Shown here: one piece after another, positions 1-5,374 of the stretch
How the letters are laid out: each line of letters opens with the position of its first letter
How positions within the stretch are numbered: position 1 is the stretch's first letter
DNA from: a virus
Strand: one strand, 5' to 3'
Virus record (IMG/VR): IMGVR_UViG_3300027881_000066
Coordinates: 1 to 25,547 of that record
DNA length: 25,547 nt
Notes under the pieces: model-generated
The model's input: only the letters and a program-made list of their open reading frames with translations
Database searches by the model: none
What the model was told of the DNA's origin: nothing
Made by a program: the position numbers and the translations under genes

Positions 1-1
1 T

Positions 2-262
2 GCCTTTGTACACGAACACGGCCATAATACGGATGTAAATACACCTACAAAATATGGTGCAAGCCCAATGATGCCGGGCATGTACGAGTGCTTGGACTGT
101 GCTCCCATTGTGTCTCAAGTAAGCTGTGATAATGGGGTGTATCATGGCCCATATCACGTATATCCAATGATATCACACACGTACACCATGTGTGTAGGGT
201 CTGATAAGAAGTATTATGTCAACTATCAGGCCTACAGCCCAGCCTCATCACCACCAGCTTGA
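2..262 (+). CDS. C-terminal fragment of an unknown protein, cut by the left edge
   Basis: The frame is open from base 2 to a TGA at 260-262, so this is probably the last 86 residues of a gene that starts outside the window; an in-frame ATG at 68 would alternatively give 64 residues. The fragment begins with a His-rich stretch (VHEHGHN) and is rich in Cys, Tyr, His and Pro, ending in SPASSPPA. I recognise no family. Cysteines sit in ECLDC and further on as single residues, so metal binding is possible but unproven. A hairpin-rich spacer follows. It could be an accidental open frame, though codon choice looks like that of neighbouring genes. Confidence 0.45.
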   Translation, partial: AFVHEHGHNTDVNTPTKYGASPMMPGMYECLDCAPIVSQVSCDNGVYHGPYHVYPMISHTYTMCVGSDKKYYVNYQAYSPASSPPA

Positions 263-584
263 ACATGAGGACCGGGGGGGCCATCGACCCCTCCCCCCAC
301 CGGGGTCTTCGATTTGAATCCTACCCCACCACCACACATAGGCAGACACACAACTGGGTTAGATATCCAAAACCGGGCCTACCGGCCCGACAAAATGAGT
401 CCCAACGGGACGATGAAGCTGTCCCTTTTACCGGACATCTCTATCGGTCATTTCTATGTGAGGATTCCCCCTATCATATTATTTTTTCACCAAATTCTGG
501 GTTCAAAAACCCGGTCATTATTTGGGCAGATATGAGCCACAAAGCCGTTATATGCCACTTTAATGAACCAATTTTGGTACCCCC
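263..584 (+). other. Gene-free spacer with a series of short hairpins
   Basis: I see no convincing gene here; the open frame across 259-588 has no ribosome site and runs into the promoter. The stretch holds small perfect inverted repeats: GACCCC/GGGGTC (286-291/302-307), CGGGCC/GGCCCG (374-379/384-389), GTCCC/GGGAC (399-403/407-411), TGTCC/GGACA (420-424/433-437) and CTGGGTT/AACCCGG (497-503/508-514). A G7 run (274-280) faces a C6 run (293-298) and could compete with the first stem. No tRNA fits. It may be the 3' untranslated end of the upstream transcript, or a small structured RNA. Confidence 0.5.
497..523 (+). terminator. Possible intrinsic terminator upstream of the first promoter
   Basis: A stem CTGGGTT/AACCCGG (7 pairs, one G-T) with a CAAA loop is followed by TCATTATTT. 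The stem is short and the T tract interrupted, so it would be a weak terminator. Its position, about 60 bases before the promoter at 585, suits the end of the upstream transcript. Confidence 0.35.
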
Positions 585-613
585 TTGACAAACCCAAAAT
601 CAGTGCTTATTAA
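585..613 (+). promoter_or_regulatory. Sigma70-type promoter, copy 1 of a phage-specific promoter motif
   Basis: A consensus -35 TTGACA (585-590) is followed after 17 bases by TATTAA (608-613); a second AT-rich box TATTAT lies at 614-619. The 20 bases 581-600 (CCCCTTGACAAACCCAAAAT) recur exactly at 3957-3976, where the -10 is TATTAT. Two near-identical copies, each in a spacer just before a gene block, support a real promoter read by host RNA polymerase, or a conserved phage variant of it. It would drive the small-gene block from 639. Confidence 0.8.
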
Positions 614-638
614 TATTATATCAAAGAGGGGGGATAAT

Positions 639-782
639 ATGTTAGAACAAATCATTGGTGGACTACTTGGGATTCTGGTTGGGGTCATTGTTGTTACATT
701 CGGATTTACGTGTCTCTGGATTTTGTGGGACTTCTGGGCCGGAGTATTCAACAAGTGGTTCGGTGACGGAAAGAGGTATTAG
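639..782 (+). CDS. Small one-span membrane protein
   Basis: A 47-residue protein starting at ATG 639, chosen because it has a purine-rich ribosome site (GAGGGGGG, 626-633) and lies just after the promoter; the longer open frame from 585 would start inside the -35 box. Residues about 5-28 are a continuous hydrophobic segment (GGLLGILVGVIVVTFGFTCLW), followed by an aromatic, basic tail ending GDGKRY. This fits an inner-membrane protein. It is the first gene of the block, abutting the next (TAG 780-782, ATG 783). The function is unknown; membrane miniproteins in this position of phages are often host-takeover or lysis-related, but nothing here decides it. Confidence 0.7.
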   Translation: MLEQIIGGLLGILVGVIVVTFGFTCLWILWDFWAGVFNKWFGDGKRY

Positions 783-1013
783 ATGATACACTGGGATATC
801 CTGTTCAAGCTGATACTGATGTTCTCAGCCGTGGTCGGCTGCTTCATCTATCTTACGATCATGGCAAAGCTGGGATCTGGTAAGAGTGAAAAACAAAAAC
901 GAATTGAGTATGACAACAAAAGAAAGGGGTCAGAATTTTTATGCAAACTCAGGTTACTGAAAGACCGTGCCGATATATTAGACGGCAATACGAAGGAGAA
1001 AGACGTGGAATAA
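783..1013 (+). CDS. Small membrane-anchored protein, basic cytoplasmic tail
   Basis: 76 residues. The start directly follows the previous stop, with GGAAAGAGG (769-777) as ribosome site. Residues about 8-28 form one hydrophobic span, followed by a strongly charged tail (KSEKQKRIEYDNKRK) and an acidic end (TKEKDVE). One span plus a Lys/Arg-rich segment suggests N-terminal membrane anchoring with the tail in the cytoplasm. The last 73 bases overlap the next gene in another frame. No family recognised. Pairing with the membrane protein at 639 suggests they could act together, for example as holin/antiholin-like or spanin-like parts, but there is no direct sign of this. Confidence 0.65.
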   Translation: MIHWDILFKLILMFSAVVGCFIYLTIMAKLGSGKSEKQKRIEYDNKRKGSEFLCKLRLLKDRADILDGNTKEKDVE

Positions 1014-1165
1014 TTATTGGAGTCGGGCCCGGTGTGTTTTTGGTTCGTGACTCTGAAGAGCTCACGACTCACAACGTACCGGCAAATTTAGTAAAGGAAG
1101 TCACCCTGTGGGGCCCGGATGACATACCGAAGGACTACTTCAGAAAACGGGGGATTAGAGTATAA
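941..1165 (+). CDS. Small hypothetical protein, overlapping the previous gene
   Basis: 74 residues from ATG 941; AAAGGGG upstream (924-930) is a plausible ribosome site though rather distant. The core (RRGIIIGVGPGVFLVRDSEE) reads like a small beta-barrel with a tight Gly turn, followed by NVPANLVKEVTLWGPDDIP and a basic end. This recalls small SH3/KOW-like folds, which is only an impression. The 73-base overlap with 783-1013 is long for this genome, where overlaps are usually 1-30 bases. The true start could lie further in (GTG at 1031), but no better ribosome site is visible. Its stop shares bases with the next start (TAATG). Confidence 0.55.
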   Translation: MQTQVTERPCRYIRRQYEGERRGIIIGVGPGVFLVRDSEELTTHNVPANLVKEVTLWGPDDIPKDYFRKRGIRV

Positions 1166-1503
1166 TGACAACAGTCTATTGCTACGATTACGTCTGGGAC
1201 GAACTACCACCACGGGACAGAGCTTACGTGCTGGCAAAGTTCATGAAGGAGTGGGCAGGCAACATCAAAGAGGGGTGCCGAATGGCCTCCGATGATGCCA
1301 TTGAATTAATGCAACAATATCCAGAAATATGGGGGGATTATGTCAGAGCATATATCGAAGAGACAGGACAAGACATCCACACCGGAGTTCCGGCAGAACT
1401 ACAAGGAGATCAGGTGGAACGGGAAGACGAACAGGACATCGAGCCGGAAATTGGCTGGCACACCGGAGAAGTCGGATGTGACACCTACGAAAAGGGACTG
1501 TGA
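1165..1503 (+). CDS. Acidic hypothetical protein
   Basis: 112 residues. ATG 1165 overlaps the preceding TAA (TAATG), a typical translational coupling. The N-terminal half is probably helical (RDRAYVLAKFMKEWAGNIKEG and DAIELMQQYPEIWGDYVRAYI); the second half is strongly acidic (VEREDEQDIEPE) and probably disordered. It is cytoplasmic, with no signal or membrane segment. No family recognised. Small acidic phage proteins sometimes mimic DNA or bind host enzymes; that is a general possibility only. The last 26 bases overlap the following zinc-ribbon gene. Confidence 0.65.
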   Translation: MTTVYCYDYVWDELPPRDRAYVLAKFMKEWAGNIKEGCRMASDDAIELMQQYPEIWGDYVRAYIEETGQDIHTGVPAELQGDQVEREDEQDIEPEIGWHTGEVGCDTYEKGL

Positions 1504-1618
1504 TAATTGCCGGTGGGAATATGAGCTCGACCTTGACATTGACAAACAGGATCACTGCTCAGAGTGTTATGTGATCTTTGACAACACGTGGCCCAAATGG
1601 GAAGCAAGGAGATATTAA
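1478..1618 (+). CDS. Zinc-ribbon miniprotein (46 aa, GTG start)
   Basis: The start is taken as GTG 1478, because CGGAG lies 8-10 bases upstream and because the frame upstream of it shadows the preceding gene. The 46 residues hold Cys8-x2-Cys11 and Cys27-x2-Cys30, the four-cysteine spacing of a zinc ribbon, with an acidic loop (YELDLDIDKQ) between the knuckles and a Trp-rich basic tail (NTWPKWEARRY). It is one of several CxxC/CxxC miniproteins in this block. Such ribbons bind nucleic acid or RNA polymerase subunits in many phages; the target here is unknown. The alternative longer start at 1340 is less likely. Confidence 0.6.
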   Translation: MTPTKRDCDNCRWEYELDLDIDKQDHCSECYVIFDNTWPKWEARRY

Positions 1619-1619
1619 A

Positions 1620-1907
1620 ATGGCTAAAGATCGAATGCTTGAACTAAACTACGTGCCGGACGGTGGGGTCATAATCCCGTTCAATGCATCTGAGAGCCTC
1701 TACGTTGAACGATTGGACTCTACCCAGATGCTCGACCTTACAAAGTGGGCACAAGCCCGTTACGACCACATCGTGGTCCGGGGTGACATGGATTCCGGTT
1801 GGTACACCATTTGGTGCTGGGATCTACCGGAAGTGGCAACACAGTCAATCACAGTTGGTCAAATTGATCATGACCACCCATTTGACAACTGGGAATTCAC
1901 AAACTAA
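1620..1907 (+). CDS. Hypothetical protein, 95 aa
   Basis: ATG 1620 is preceded by AAGGAGA (1606-1612), which decides the start over an in-frame ATG at 1578. The protein is Trp/Asp-rich with no Cys cluster, signal or membrane segment. It starts MAKDRMLELNYVPDGG and ends WEFTN; the middle alternates hydrophobic and polar residues (YDHIVVRGDMDSGWYTIWCW), suggesting a small mixed alpha/beta fold. It lies two bases after the zinc-ribbon gene and fourteen before the next gene, so it is co-transcribed with them. I do not recognise the family. Confidence 0.65.
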   Translation: MAKDRMLELNYVPDGGVIIPFNASESLYVERLDSTQMLDLTKWAQARYDHIVVRGDMDSGWYTIWCWDLPEVATQSITVGQIDHDHPFDNWEFTN

Positions 1908-1921
1908 AACAGGGGGATGTT

Positions 1922-2278
1922 ATGGACGTATACGATTTTCTGGGGAACGTAATAAAAGAAGGAGACATGATCGTGTGGCCGAATCGGCAGGGGAGTAGTC
2001 TTTGGATGAATTCGGGCCACGTTGTGCAAATCGGCCATGAACAGCTTGAAGGTTTGAGAGGGGTAGAGCTTGTCCCGGTGCTTCAGGTTGATCGAATGGC
2101 AAATCCCGGTATGAAAACCAAACGAGTGGAGATCTACCGGACAGAACGTGTTGTTGCTCTTGGTCGATGGGATAGGTTCCAGCCGATGAAAGAGCCATGT
2201 GAATTTCGTGATATGCCAAAGCCGTTTAAAGAGACGTGGCTGGACAGGGTGATGCAATGGATCAGAGACAGAGGCTAA
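1922..2278 (+). CDS. Hypothetical protein with SH3-like look, 118 aa
   Basis: The start has GGGGGAT immediately upstream. The N-terminal part, DVYDFLGNVIKEGDMIVWPN, and the strand-rich GHVVQIGHEQLEGLRGVELVPVL recall the small DUF-type phage proteins that begin by describing a strand-turn 'D..G..I..GD.V', usually SH3-like barrels; this is an impression of fold only. The C-terminal 30 residues are basic and aromatic (FKETWLDRVMQWIRDRG), possibly an amphipathic helix. No metal site, signal or membrane segment. It overlaps the next gene by 22 bases if that gene starts at 2257. Confidence 0.65.
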   Translation: MDVYDFLGNVIKEGDMIVWPNRQGSSLWMNSGHVVQIGHEQLEGLRGVELVPVLQVDRMANPGMKTKRVEIYRTERVVALGRWDRFQPMKEPCEFRDMPKPFKETWLDRVMQWIRDRG

Positions 2279-2481
2279 TCAGAGAGATGGCTAAAGAAAT
2301 TGAAAAACGTTTGAAAGTGGAGAAGCTGAAGCAGATCATCAAGGACTACCGGGGTATCATACACGAATACCGTACCCGGATCAGGTCGATTGAGGATGAG
2401 CTCATGGATGAGTATGGGGTGATCGTGCCAACGGAGACGGACCCCTTGTGTCAACGGGGGAACAGACGTAAACCAAAATAA
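2257..2481 (+). CDS. Small coiled-coil protein
   Basis: About 74 residues from ATG 2257 (AGGGTG 5 bases upstream); GTG 2236 or ATG 2287 are alternatives, and 2287 would avoid the overlap with the previous gene. Residues about 5-55 are almost entirely charged/hydrophobic heptad-like sequence (IREMAKEIEKRLKVEKLKQI, then RTRIRSIEDELMDEYG), so a helical coiled coil is likely, followed by a short loop and a basic end NRRKPK. It is soluble and probably oligomeric. Function unknown. Confidence 0.6.
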   Translation: MDQRQRLIREMAKEIEKRLKVEKLKQIIKDYRGIIHEYRTRIRSIEDELMDEYGVIVPTETDPLCQRGNRRKPK

Positions 2482-2500
2482 CCTATGGAGAACTGGAATC

Positions 2501-2734
2501 ATGCTGATATGTGGACAGACCGAATGCCGGTACTGCTTCAAACACTATACCGGCTCAACGGTCTGTAATCCACCGTCTGAGCCTACTCTTCGTCCGAAGT
2601 CAACCGATATGCAACCTGACGTACTACAATGCCTCATGTTCAAGAAACGTGAACATGGTGAAAAAGTGAACGAACTTCAACCCGGCCGGGGCAGCAGTGG
2701 GCTGTATCCCGGTCAGATAAGGAATCCAATATGA
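2501..2734 (+). CDS. Cys-rich miniprotein (possible zinc binder)
   Basis: 77 residues; ATGGAG at 2484-2489 supplies a ribosome site. Cys4, Cys9, Cys12 and Cys22 in the first 22 residues (CGQTECRYC, then C) could bind one metal ion, followed by a Pro/Gly-rich, probably unfolded tail. The stop overlaps the next start (ATGA at 2731-2734), so translation of the two is coupled. The spacing is not a textbook ribbon, so metal binding is inferred. No family recognised. Confidence 0.55.
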   Translation: MLICGQTECRYCFKHYTGSTVCNPPSEPTLRPKSTDMQPDVLQCLMFKKREHGEKVNELQPGRGSSGLYPGQIRNPI

Positions 2735-2940
2735 CCGTGCCATTCATCTGCTTTCAATGTGGGTACCGTGAGGAACGTGATTGTATGACCGGGCAGATAT
2801 GCCCGGAGTGTGGTAGATGCAGGCTTGTGGCTTACTGTCAGCACGGGCCAACCAAGACCGTGATGATGGAACGGGAACTTCATAAGCTGAGCCCCAAAAG
2901 GGTGAAGCTCAAACCTATTAAAGAATTATATAGAGATTAA
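2731..2940 (+). CDS. Zinc-ribbon miniprotein, 69 aa
   Basis: Cys7-x2-Cys10 (CFQC) and Cys24-x2-Cys27 (CPEC) form a standard zinc-ribbon pair, with extra Cys18, Cys30 and Cys36 nearby. The rest is basic (KLSPKRVKLKPIKELYRD), which suits nucleic-acid binding. It is translationally coupled to the preceding gene by ATGA and is the last gene before a gene-free stretch; a perfect hairpin begins at its stop codon. Exact role unknown; similar ribbons occur in rubredoxin-like and transcription-factor-like phage proteins. Confidence 0.7.
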   Translation: MTVPFICFQCGYREERDCMTGQICPECGRCRLVAYCQHGPTKTVMMERELHKLSPKRVKLKPIKELYRD

Positions 2941-2964
2941 GCCTATATTAGCATATAGGCTATT
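2940..2964 (+). terminator. Perfect hairpin at the end of the zinc-ribbon gene
   Basis: AGCCTATAT (2940-2948) pairs fully with ATATAGGCT (2953-2961) around a TAGC loop, starting on the last base of the stop codon. The stem is AT-rich and only ATT follows, so termination would be partial at most; it may instead protect the mRNA 3' end or mark a processing point. Confidence 0.4.
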
Positions 2965-3022
2965 AAAGTATAATAAGATATACTGTATTGTACCTTCGTG
3001 CCACTTGGACTCACATCATAGG

Positions 3023-3175
3023 GCCCCATCAGCCTCTAACGTAGTTTGAGCCGGAAGGTAAACAGCCCCACCGTTTGCCTTACGGGCAAGGTTAATTTGC
3101 TGTTTAAATTGGCCTTGCAAAGAGGAACGACCAGAGCCTGTTAGGCCTTCGGGAGTGACGTGAACGTGATGGGGC
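3023..3175 (+). ncRNA. Candidate structured RNA with closing stem and pseudoknot
   Basis: This 153-base segment lies in a gene-free gap and folds by eye into a closed domain. GCCCCATCA (3023-3031) pairs perfectly with TGATGGGGC (3167-3175). Inside, CCTCT (3033-3037) pairs with AGAGG (3121-3125), CC-GGAA-GG (3051-3058) is a GNRA hairpin, and GCCT-GTT-AGGC (3136-3146) a small hairpin. Bases 3086-3098 pair with 3106-3118 in a 13-bp hairpin (two G-T pairs) whose whole 7-base loop GCTGTTT (3099-3105) complements AAACAGC (3060-3066). A competing hairpin TTGCC/GGCAA (3075-3079/3085-3089) allows a switch. It matches no class I recognise; it could be a riboswitch-like leader for the gene at 3194, a ribozyme, or a phage small RNA. 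Confidence 0.55.
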
Positions 3176-3193
3176 ACGGTAAGGGAGATTTTT

Positions 3194-3388
3194 ATGAGTA
3201 TGAAAAATGAACCGGACCAGTTATGGGCCGTGGATTCAGGCTTTGCCATGGGTGGTCTAATCATCCGTGATAATAAATGTATTGAATGTGCACCTATATT
3301 CCAACGATGGTTCGTAGGACGAACGACCGGCACGATCCGGCAGATGTGCCGGAACAAGGGATGGAAACTTTATGTTAGCAAATTATAA
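3194..3388 (+). CDS. Cys-containing miniprotein, 64 aa
   Basis: AGGGAG (3182-3187) six bases before the ATG decides the start; an in-frame ATG two codons on is an alternative. Residues hold Cys29-x2-Cys32 (CIEC) and Cys52, and a basic aromatic end (GWKLYVSKL). One CxxC plus one Cys could form a partial metal site. This is the first gene after the structured-RNA candidate, only 18 bases from its closing stem, so it would be the regulated gene if that RNA is a leader. It overlaps the next small gene by 17 bases. Family unknown. Confidence 0.6.
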   Translation: MSMKNEPDQLWAVDSGFAMGGLIIRDNKCIECAPIFQRWFVGRTTGTIRQMCRNKGWKLYVSKL

Positions 3389-3515
3389 ATGTCTGGAGTG
3401 CCTGATGTTCTGGGAATCATTACCAGAAGTAACTGAATGCCCACGATGTGGTAGCTACCATGTTCAGTGGGTTAACTATGCAATATGGAGATTAATCCAA
3501 AATGAAACAGTGTGA
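3372..3515 (+). CDS. Zinc-ribbon miniprotein, 47 aa
   Basis: ATG TTA GCA begins a 47-codon frame that I read directly. It has Cys7-x2-Cys10 (CLEC) and Cys23-x2-Cys26 (CPRC), the exact layout of a short zinc ribbon, followed by an aromatic tail (YHVQWVNYAIWRLIQNETV). It overlaps the preceding gene by 17 bases and the next by 14, so all three are likely translated from one message. The close match to the ribbon pattern in such a short frame makes chance unlikely. Role unknown. Confidence 0.65.
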   Translation: MLANYKCLECLMFWESLPEVTECPRCGSYHVQWVNYAIWRLIQNETV

Positions 3516-3606
3516 AAAATGTGGTGCCCGAATTCTGGTACCTGCAACGAAGTGCCCCTTATGTGGGGGAACACTGAAGCCTGTGCTAAAAAAGGGAAAT
3601 GAATAA
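3502..3606 (+). CDS. Zinc-ribbon micropeptide, 34 aa
   Basis: The frame ATG 3502 to TAA 3604-3606 encodes 34 residues that are little more than a zinc ribbon: CEKC at residues 4-7 and CPLCGG at 18-23, with a basic tail (KPVLKKGNE). GGAG at 3487-3490 serves as ribosome site. It overlaps the gene before it, and its stop overlaps the HNH start (TAATG). This is the double-CxxC fold of the 'zinc-ribbon domain' type reduced to its minimum. The partner is unknown. Confidence 0.6.
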   Translation: MKQCEKCGARILVPATKCPLCGGTLKPVLKKGNE

Positions 3607-3932
3607 TGAAGATTGATTACAATCTCATAGATCATATAATCATGGATTGGGCAGCATTGCCTAAGGTAACCCGGATAGGGTTGAAGTTCAAACGGTTCTT
3701 CTGGCACTCATGGAAGCAGAAACAATACTGCCATAAATGTGGGCAGAGTTTTCACGGGTGCCCTGAGCAAATGGATCTGCACCATATTGATCCAGACAAG
3801 AAGGAATATTTGCTGGGGCAGTTGACGTTTGGGGTTTCAACAATAGCCAAGATCTACCCCGAATTAAGGAAATGCATCTGCTTATGTGCCAACTGCCATA
3901 GGACGTGGCATCGTAACCCACTGGATATATAA
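3606..3932 (+). CDS. HNH endonuclease (freestanding homing type)
   Basis: 108 residues. CHKC (42-45) is the first zinc knuckle, DLHHIDPDKKE (57-67) holds the HNH His pair and metal-binding Asp, and CLCANCHRTWH (92-102) gives the second knuckle with the conserved Asn and His. HNH nucleases of this layout nick or cut DNA using one metal ion, and freestanding copies in phages usually spread by homing. The start is fixed by the TAATG overlap with the preceding micropeptide. It ends the first gene block, directly before a hairpin and the second promoter, a typical junction position for such genes. Confidence 0.88.
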   Translation: MKIDYNLIDHIIMDWAALPKVTRIGLKFKRFFWHSWKQKQYCHKCGQSFHGCPEQMDLHHIDPDKKEYLLGQLTFGVSTIAKIYPELRKCICLCANCHRTWHRNPLDI

Positions 3933-3939
3933 GCAATAA

Positions 3940-3962
3940 AAGGGGTCCCAAACAGACCCCTT
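3940..3962 (+). terminator. 8-bp perfect hairpin closing the first gene block
   Basis: AAGGGGTC (3940-3947) pairs with GACCCCTT (3955-3962), loop CCAAACA. It follows the HNH stop by seven bases. There is no T tract, because its 3' arm runs into the TTGACA of the next promoter: two bases are shared. It may be a weak terminator, or an element whose folding as cruciform or RNA affects promoter use. Confidence 0.5.
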
Positions 3963-3988
3963 GACAAACCCAAAATAATGCTTATTAT
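3961..3988 (+). promoter_or_regulatory. Sigma70-type promoter, copy 2 of the phage promoter motif
   Basis: TTGACA (3961-3966), 16-base spacer, TATTAT (3983-3988). The block 3957-3976 is identical to 581-600, and GCTTATTA is also shared, with one base less in the spacer than copy 1. It precedes a leader of about 110 bases and the SPRY gene at 4109. Its close fit to the consensus predicts strong transcription by the host holoenzyme. Confidence 0.85.
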
Positions 3989-4108
3989 ATATATATGAGG
4001 CAACGACTTTAATACGAAATAAACTATGAGCCCTGTGAGAAATCTGGCCGGTGGCTGCTTTAGGCACCATGTCAAGGCAGCAGGGCAAACTACTTTAGAG
4101 GCTATACC
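3989..4108 (+). promoter_or_regulatory. Structured 5' leader of the SPRY gene, with a possible leader peptide
   Basis: Two nested stems are visible: GCCCT (4030-4034) with AGGGC (4082-4086), and GCTGCTTT (4054-4061) with AAGGCAGC (4074-4081; one G-T pair). A 28-codon frame (ATG 4026 to TGA 4110-4112) runs through it and overlaps the SPRY start as ATGA, but it has no clear ribosome site. The region could control translation of the downstream gene. Confidence 0.4.
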
Positions 4109-4786
4109 ATGAAACGACTGACAAACTTCAAGCCGGGTATGGGAACCATGACCAAAGAATTCTGGGCTACTGGCAGCAGTCCTATTGTGGTAACACTCAA
4201 CCCATTGGACAAGGCTGCACAGCTTACTCTCAGCAACGGTGACCTTACAATTTTAAAAACGGGTGCTAATGGCCGTGCTATGATCCGTGCCACCCACGGC
4301 ATCTCTTCCGGTAAGGGATACTTTGAGATGACTGCCACGTACAAGCAGGCTCAGGGCTTCTGTATTGGTCTGTGTGATAAAACCTATGCTGGTGACATGA
4401 TTACCCACATTGGTTTTGAAACTGGTCAGATATCGTGGTACACCACAAATACTGTGAAACGTGTCTACCAAGATGGTAGCTATTCCACCCAGTCCACAGG
4501 TGAGAATTATGTTACAGGTGAAACCGTTGGATGTGCCTTTGACATTGATGATGGCAAGATGTATATGTGTGATGATCTTGGTACTTGGCTTAATGGTGCT
4601 GATCCTGTAGCAGGTACCAACACAGAGCCAGAGTGGCAGGGAATGGACTCAGGTCCATGGTATCCGGGCCTTTCTCTATATGACAACCCCGATAGTATGA
4701 CAATCAACTTTGGAGCATCTGCCTTTGTTCATGGTGCCCCTTCTGGATATGTATCCTATAACGATTTGGTAACATCTCAACAATAA
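4109..4786 (+). CDS. SPRY/concanavalin-like domain protein, probably virion surface
   Basis: 225 residues. From about residue 45 to 215 the sequence follows a SPRY-type beta-sandwich: SSGKGYFEMTATYKQ, then GFCIGLCDKTY, HIGFETGQISWY, ENYVTGETVGCAFDIDDGKM, and PGLSLYDNPDSMTINFGASAF near the end. SPRY domains bind proteins or glycans. In phages they occur in fibres and capsid or tail decorations, so a role in surface binding is likely. It has no signal peptide. AGAGG (4096-4100) is the ribosome site. It sits alone behind its own strong promoter, which suggests high expression. The exact virion location is unknown. Confidence 0.72.
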   Translation: MKRLTNFKPGMGTMTKEFWATGSSPIVVTLNPLDKAAQLTLSNGDLTILKTGANGRAMIRATHGISSGKGYFEMTATYKQAQGFCIGLCDKTYAGDMITHIGFETGQISWYTTNTVKRVYQDGSYSTQSTGENYVTGETVGCAFDIDDGKMYMCDDLGTWLNGADPVAGTNTEPEWQGMDSGPWYPGLSLYDNPDSMTINFGASAFVHGAPSGYVSYNDLVTSQQ

Positions 4787-4806
4787 ACTTTAAAAGGAAA
4801 TTAATC

Positions 4807-5133
4807 ATGGTTCAGAAAGTCCAAGAGAATCTCCCGGTTGACCCCAGAGGAAATATAGTGTATGCTGTTTCTGGCATCAAAGAAATTATTGAAGTGTCGA
4901 TCACGGCAGCAGGCTTTGTGGCCTGCACAATGCCAGCAGACTCATCGTGCAAGAGCATCTTCGTTACAACCAGAGATGCTGCAGATATTCTTCTGTCACA
5001 TCTTTCTGCAGGCACCCGGTATGCCACACTGGCATCTGGCTTTGCCATCGATATAGCAGCCGTGGCTGCTGACGTTCTCTTCTATGTGAAGGGCACGTCA
5101 AGTACGACTTTAGAAATTCTTTGTTTCGATTAA
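4807..5133 (+). CDS. Small putative structural protein
   Basis: 108 residues, AAAAGGAAA as ribosome site. The sequence alternates short hydrophobic strands with Gly/Ala/Thr turns (IIEVSITAAGFVACTMPADS, ATLASGFAIDIAAVAADVLF, TTLEILCFD), typical of a small all-beta virion protein. It follows the SPRY gene by 20 bases and is probably on the same message. No known family. About 165 bases with no gene follow before tRNA-Asp. Confidence 0.6.
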   Translation: MVQKVQENLPVDPRGNIVYAVSGIKEIIEVSITAAGFVACTMPADSSCKSIFVTTRDAADILLSHLSAGTRYATLASGFAIDIAAVAADVLFYVKGTSSTTLEILCFD

Positions 5134-5298
5134 ATATGCCCCACCATCTCAGATAAGCCGACCTATTGTCACCTAATCTGTAACAGCAGAACGTGATAAG
5201 GTACCGGACGGAGAATAAAGTTGAAAGCACCCCTGACTGTTCAGGCTTGATGCTACTTCCACTCTCCGGTCTATGTGATAACGGGGCTCCACTTCTAC

Positions 5299-5374
5299 AG
5301 TTGTGTAGCTCAACGGTTAGAGCATCCGGTTGTCAGCCGGAAGGTTGCCAGTTCGAATCTGGTCACGACTGCCA
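5299..5374 (+). tRNA. tRNA-Asp (anticodon GTC)
   Basis: A full cloverleaf: acceptor AGTTGTG/CACGACT (one G-T), D arm GCTC/GAGC, anticodon stem TCCGG/CCGGA with loop TTGTCAG (anticodon GTC), variable AGGTT, T arm GCCAG-TTCGAAT-CTGGT, discriminator G and encoded CCA. It reads Asp codons GAC/GAT. The long open frame across it from 5193 is therefore not coding at that end. Confidence 0.95.

Noticed and set aside
259-588. 109-residue + frame in the first spacer
   Set aside because: No ribosome site, composition unlike the neighbours, and it ends in the -35 box of the promoter.
1531-1560. Third TTGACA promoter
   Set aside because: TTGACA occurs inside a coding frame without a matching -10 or the shared flanking motif.
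5207-5277. tRNA-like fold before tRNA-Asp
   Set aside because: CGGAG/CTCCG and CCTGA/TCAGG pair, but no T loop or D arm can be placed.
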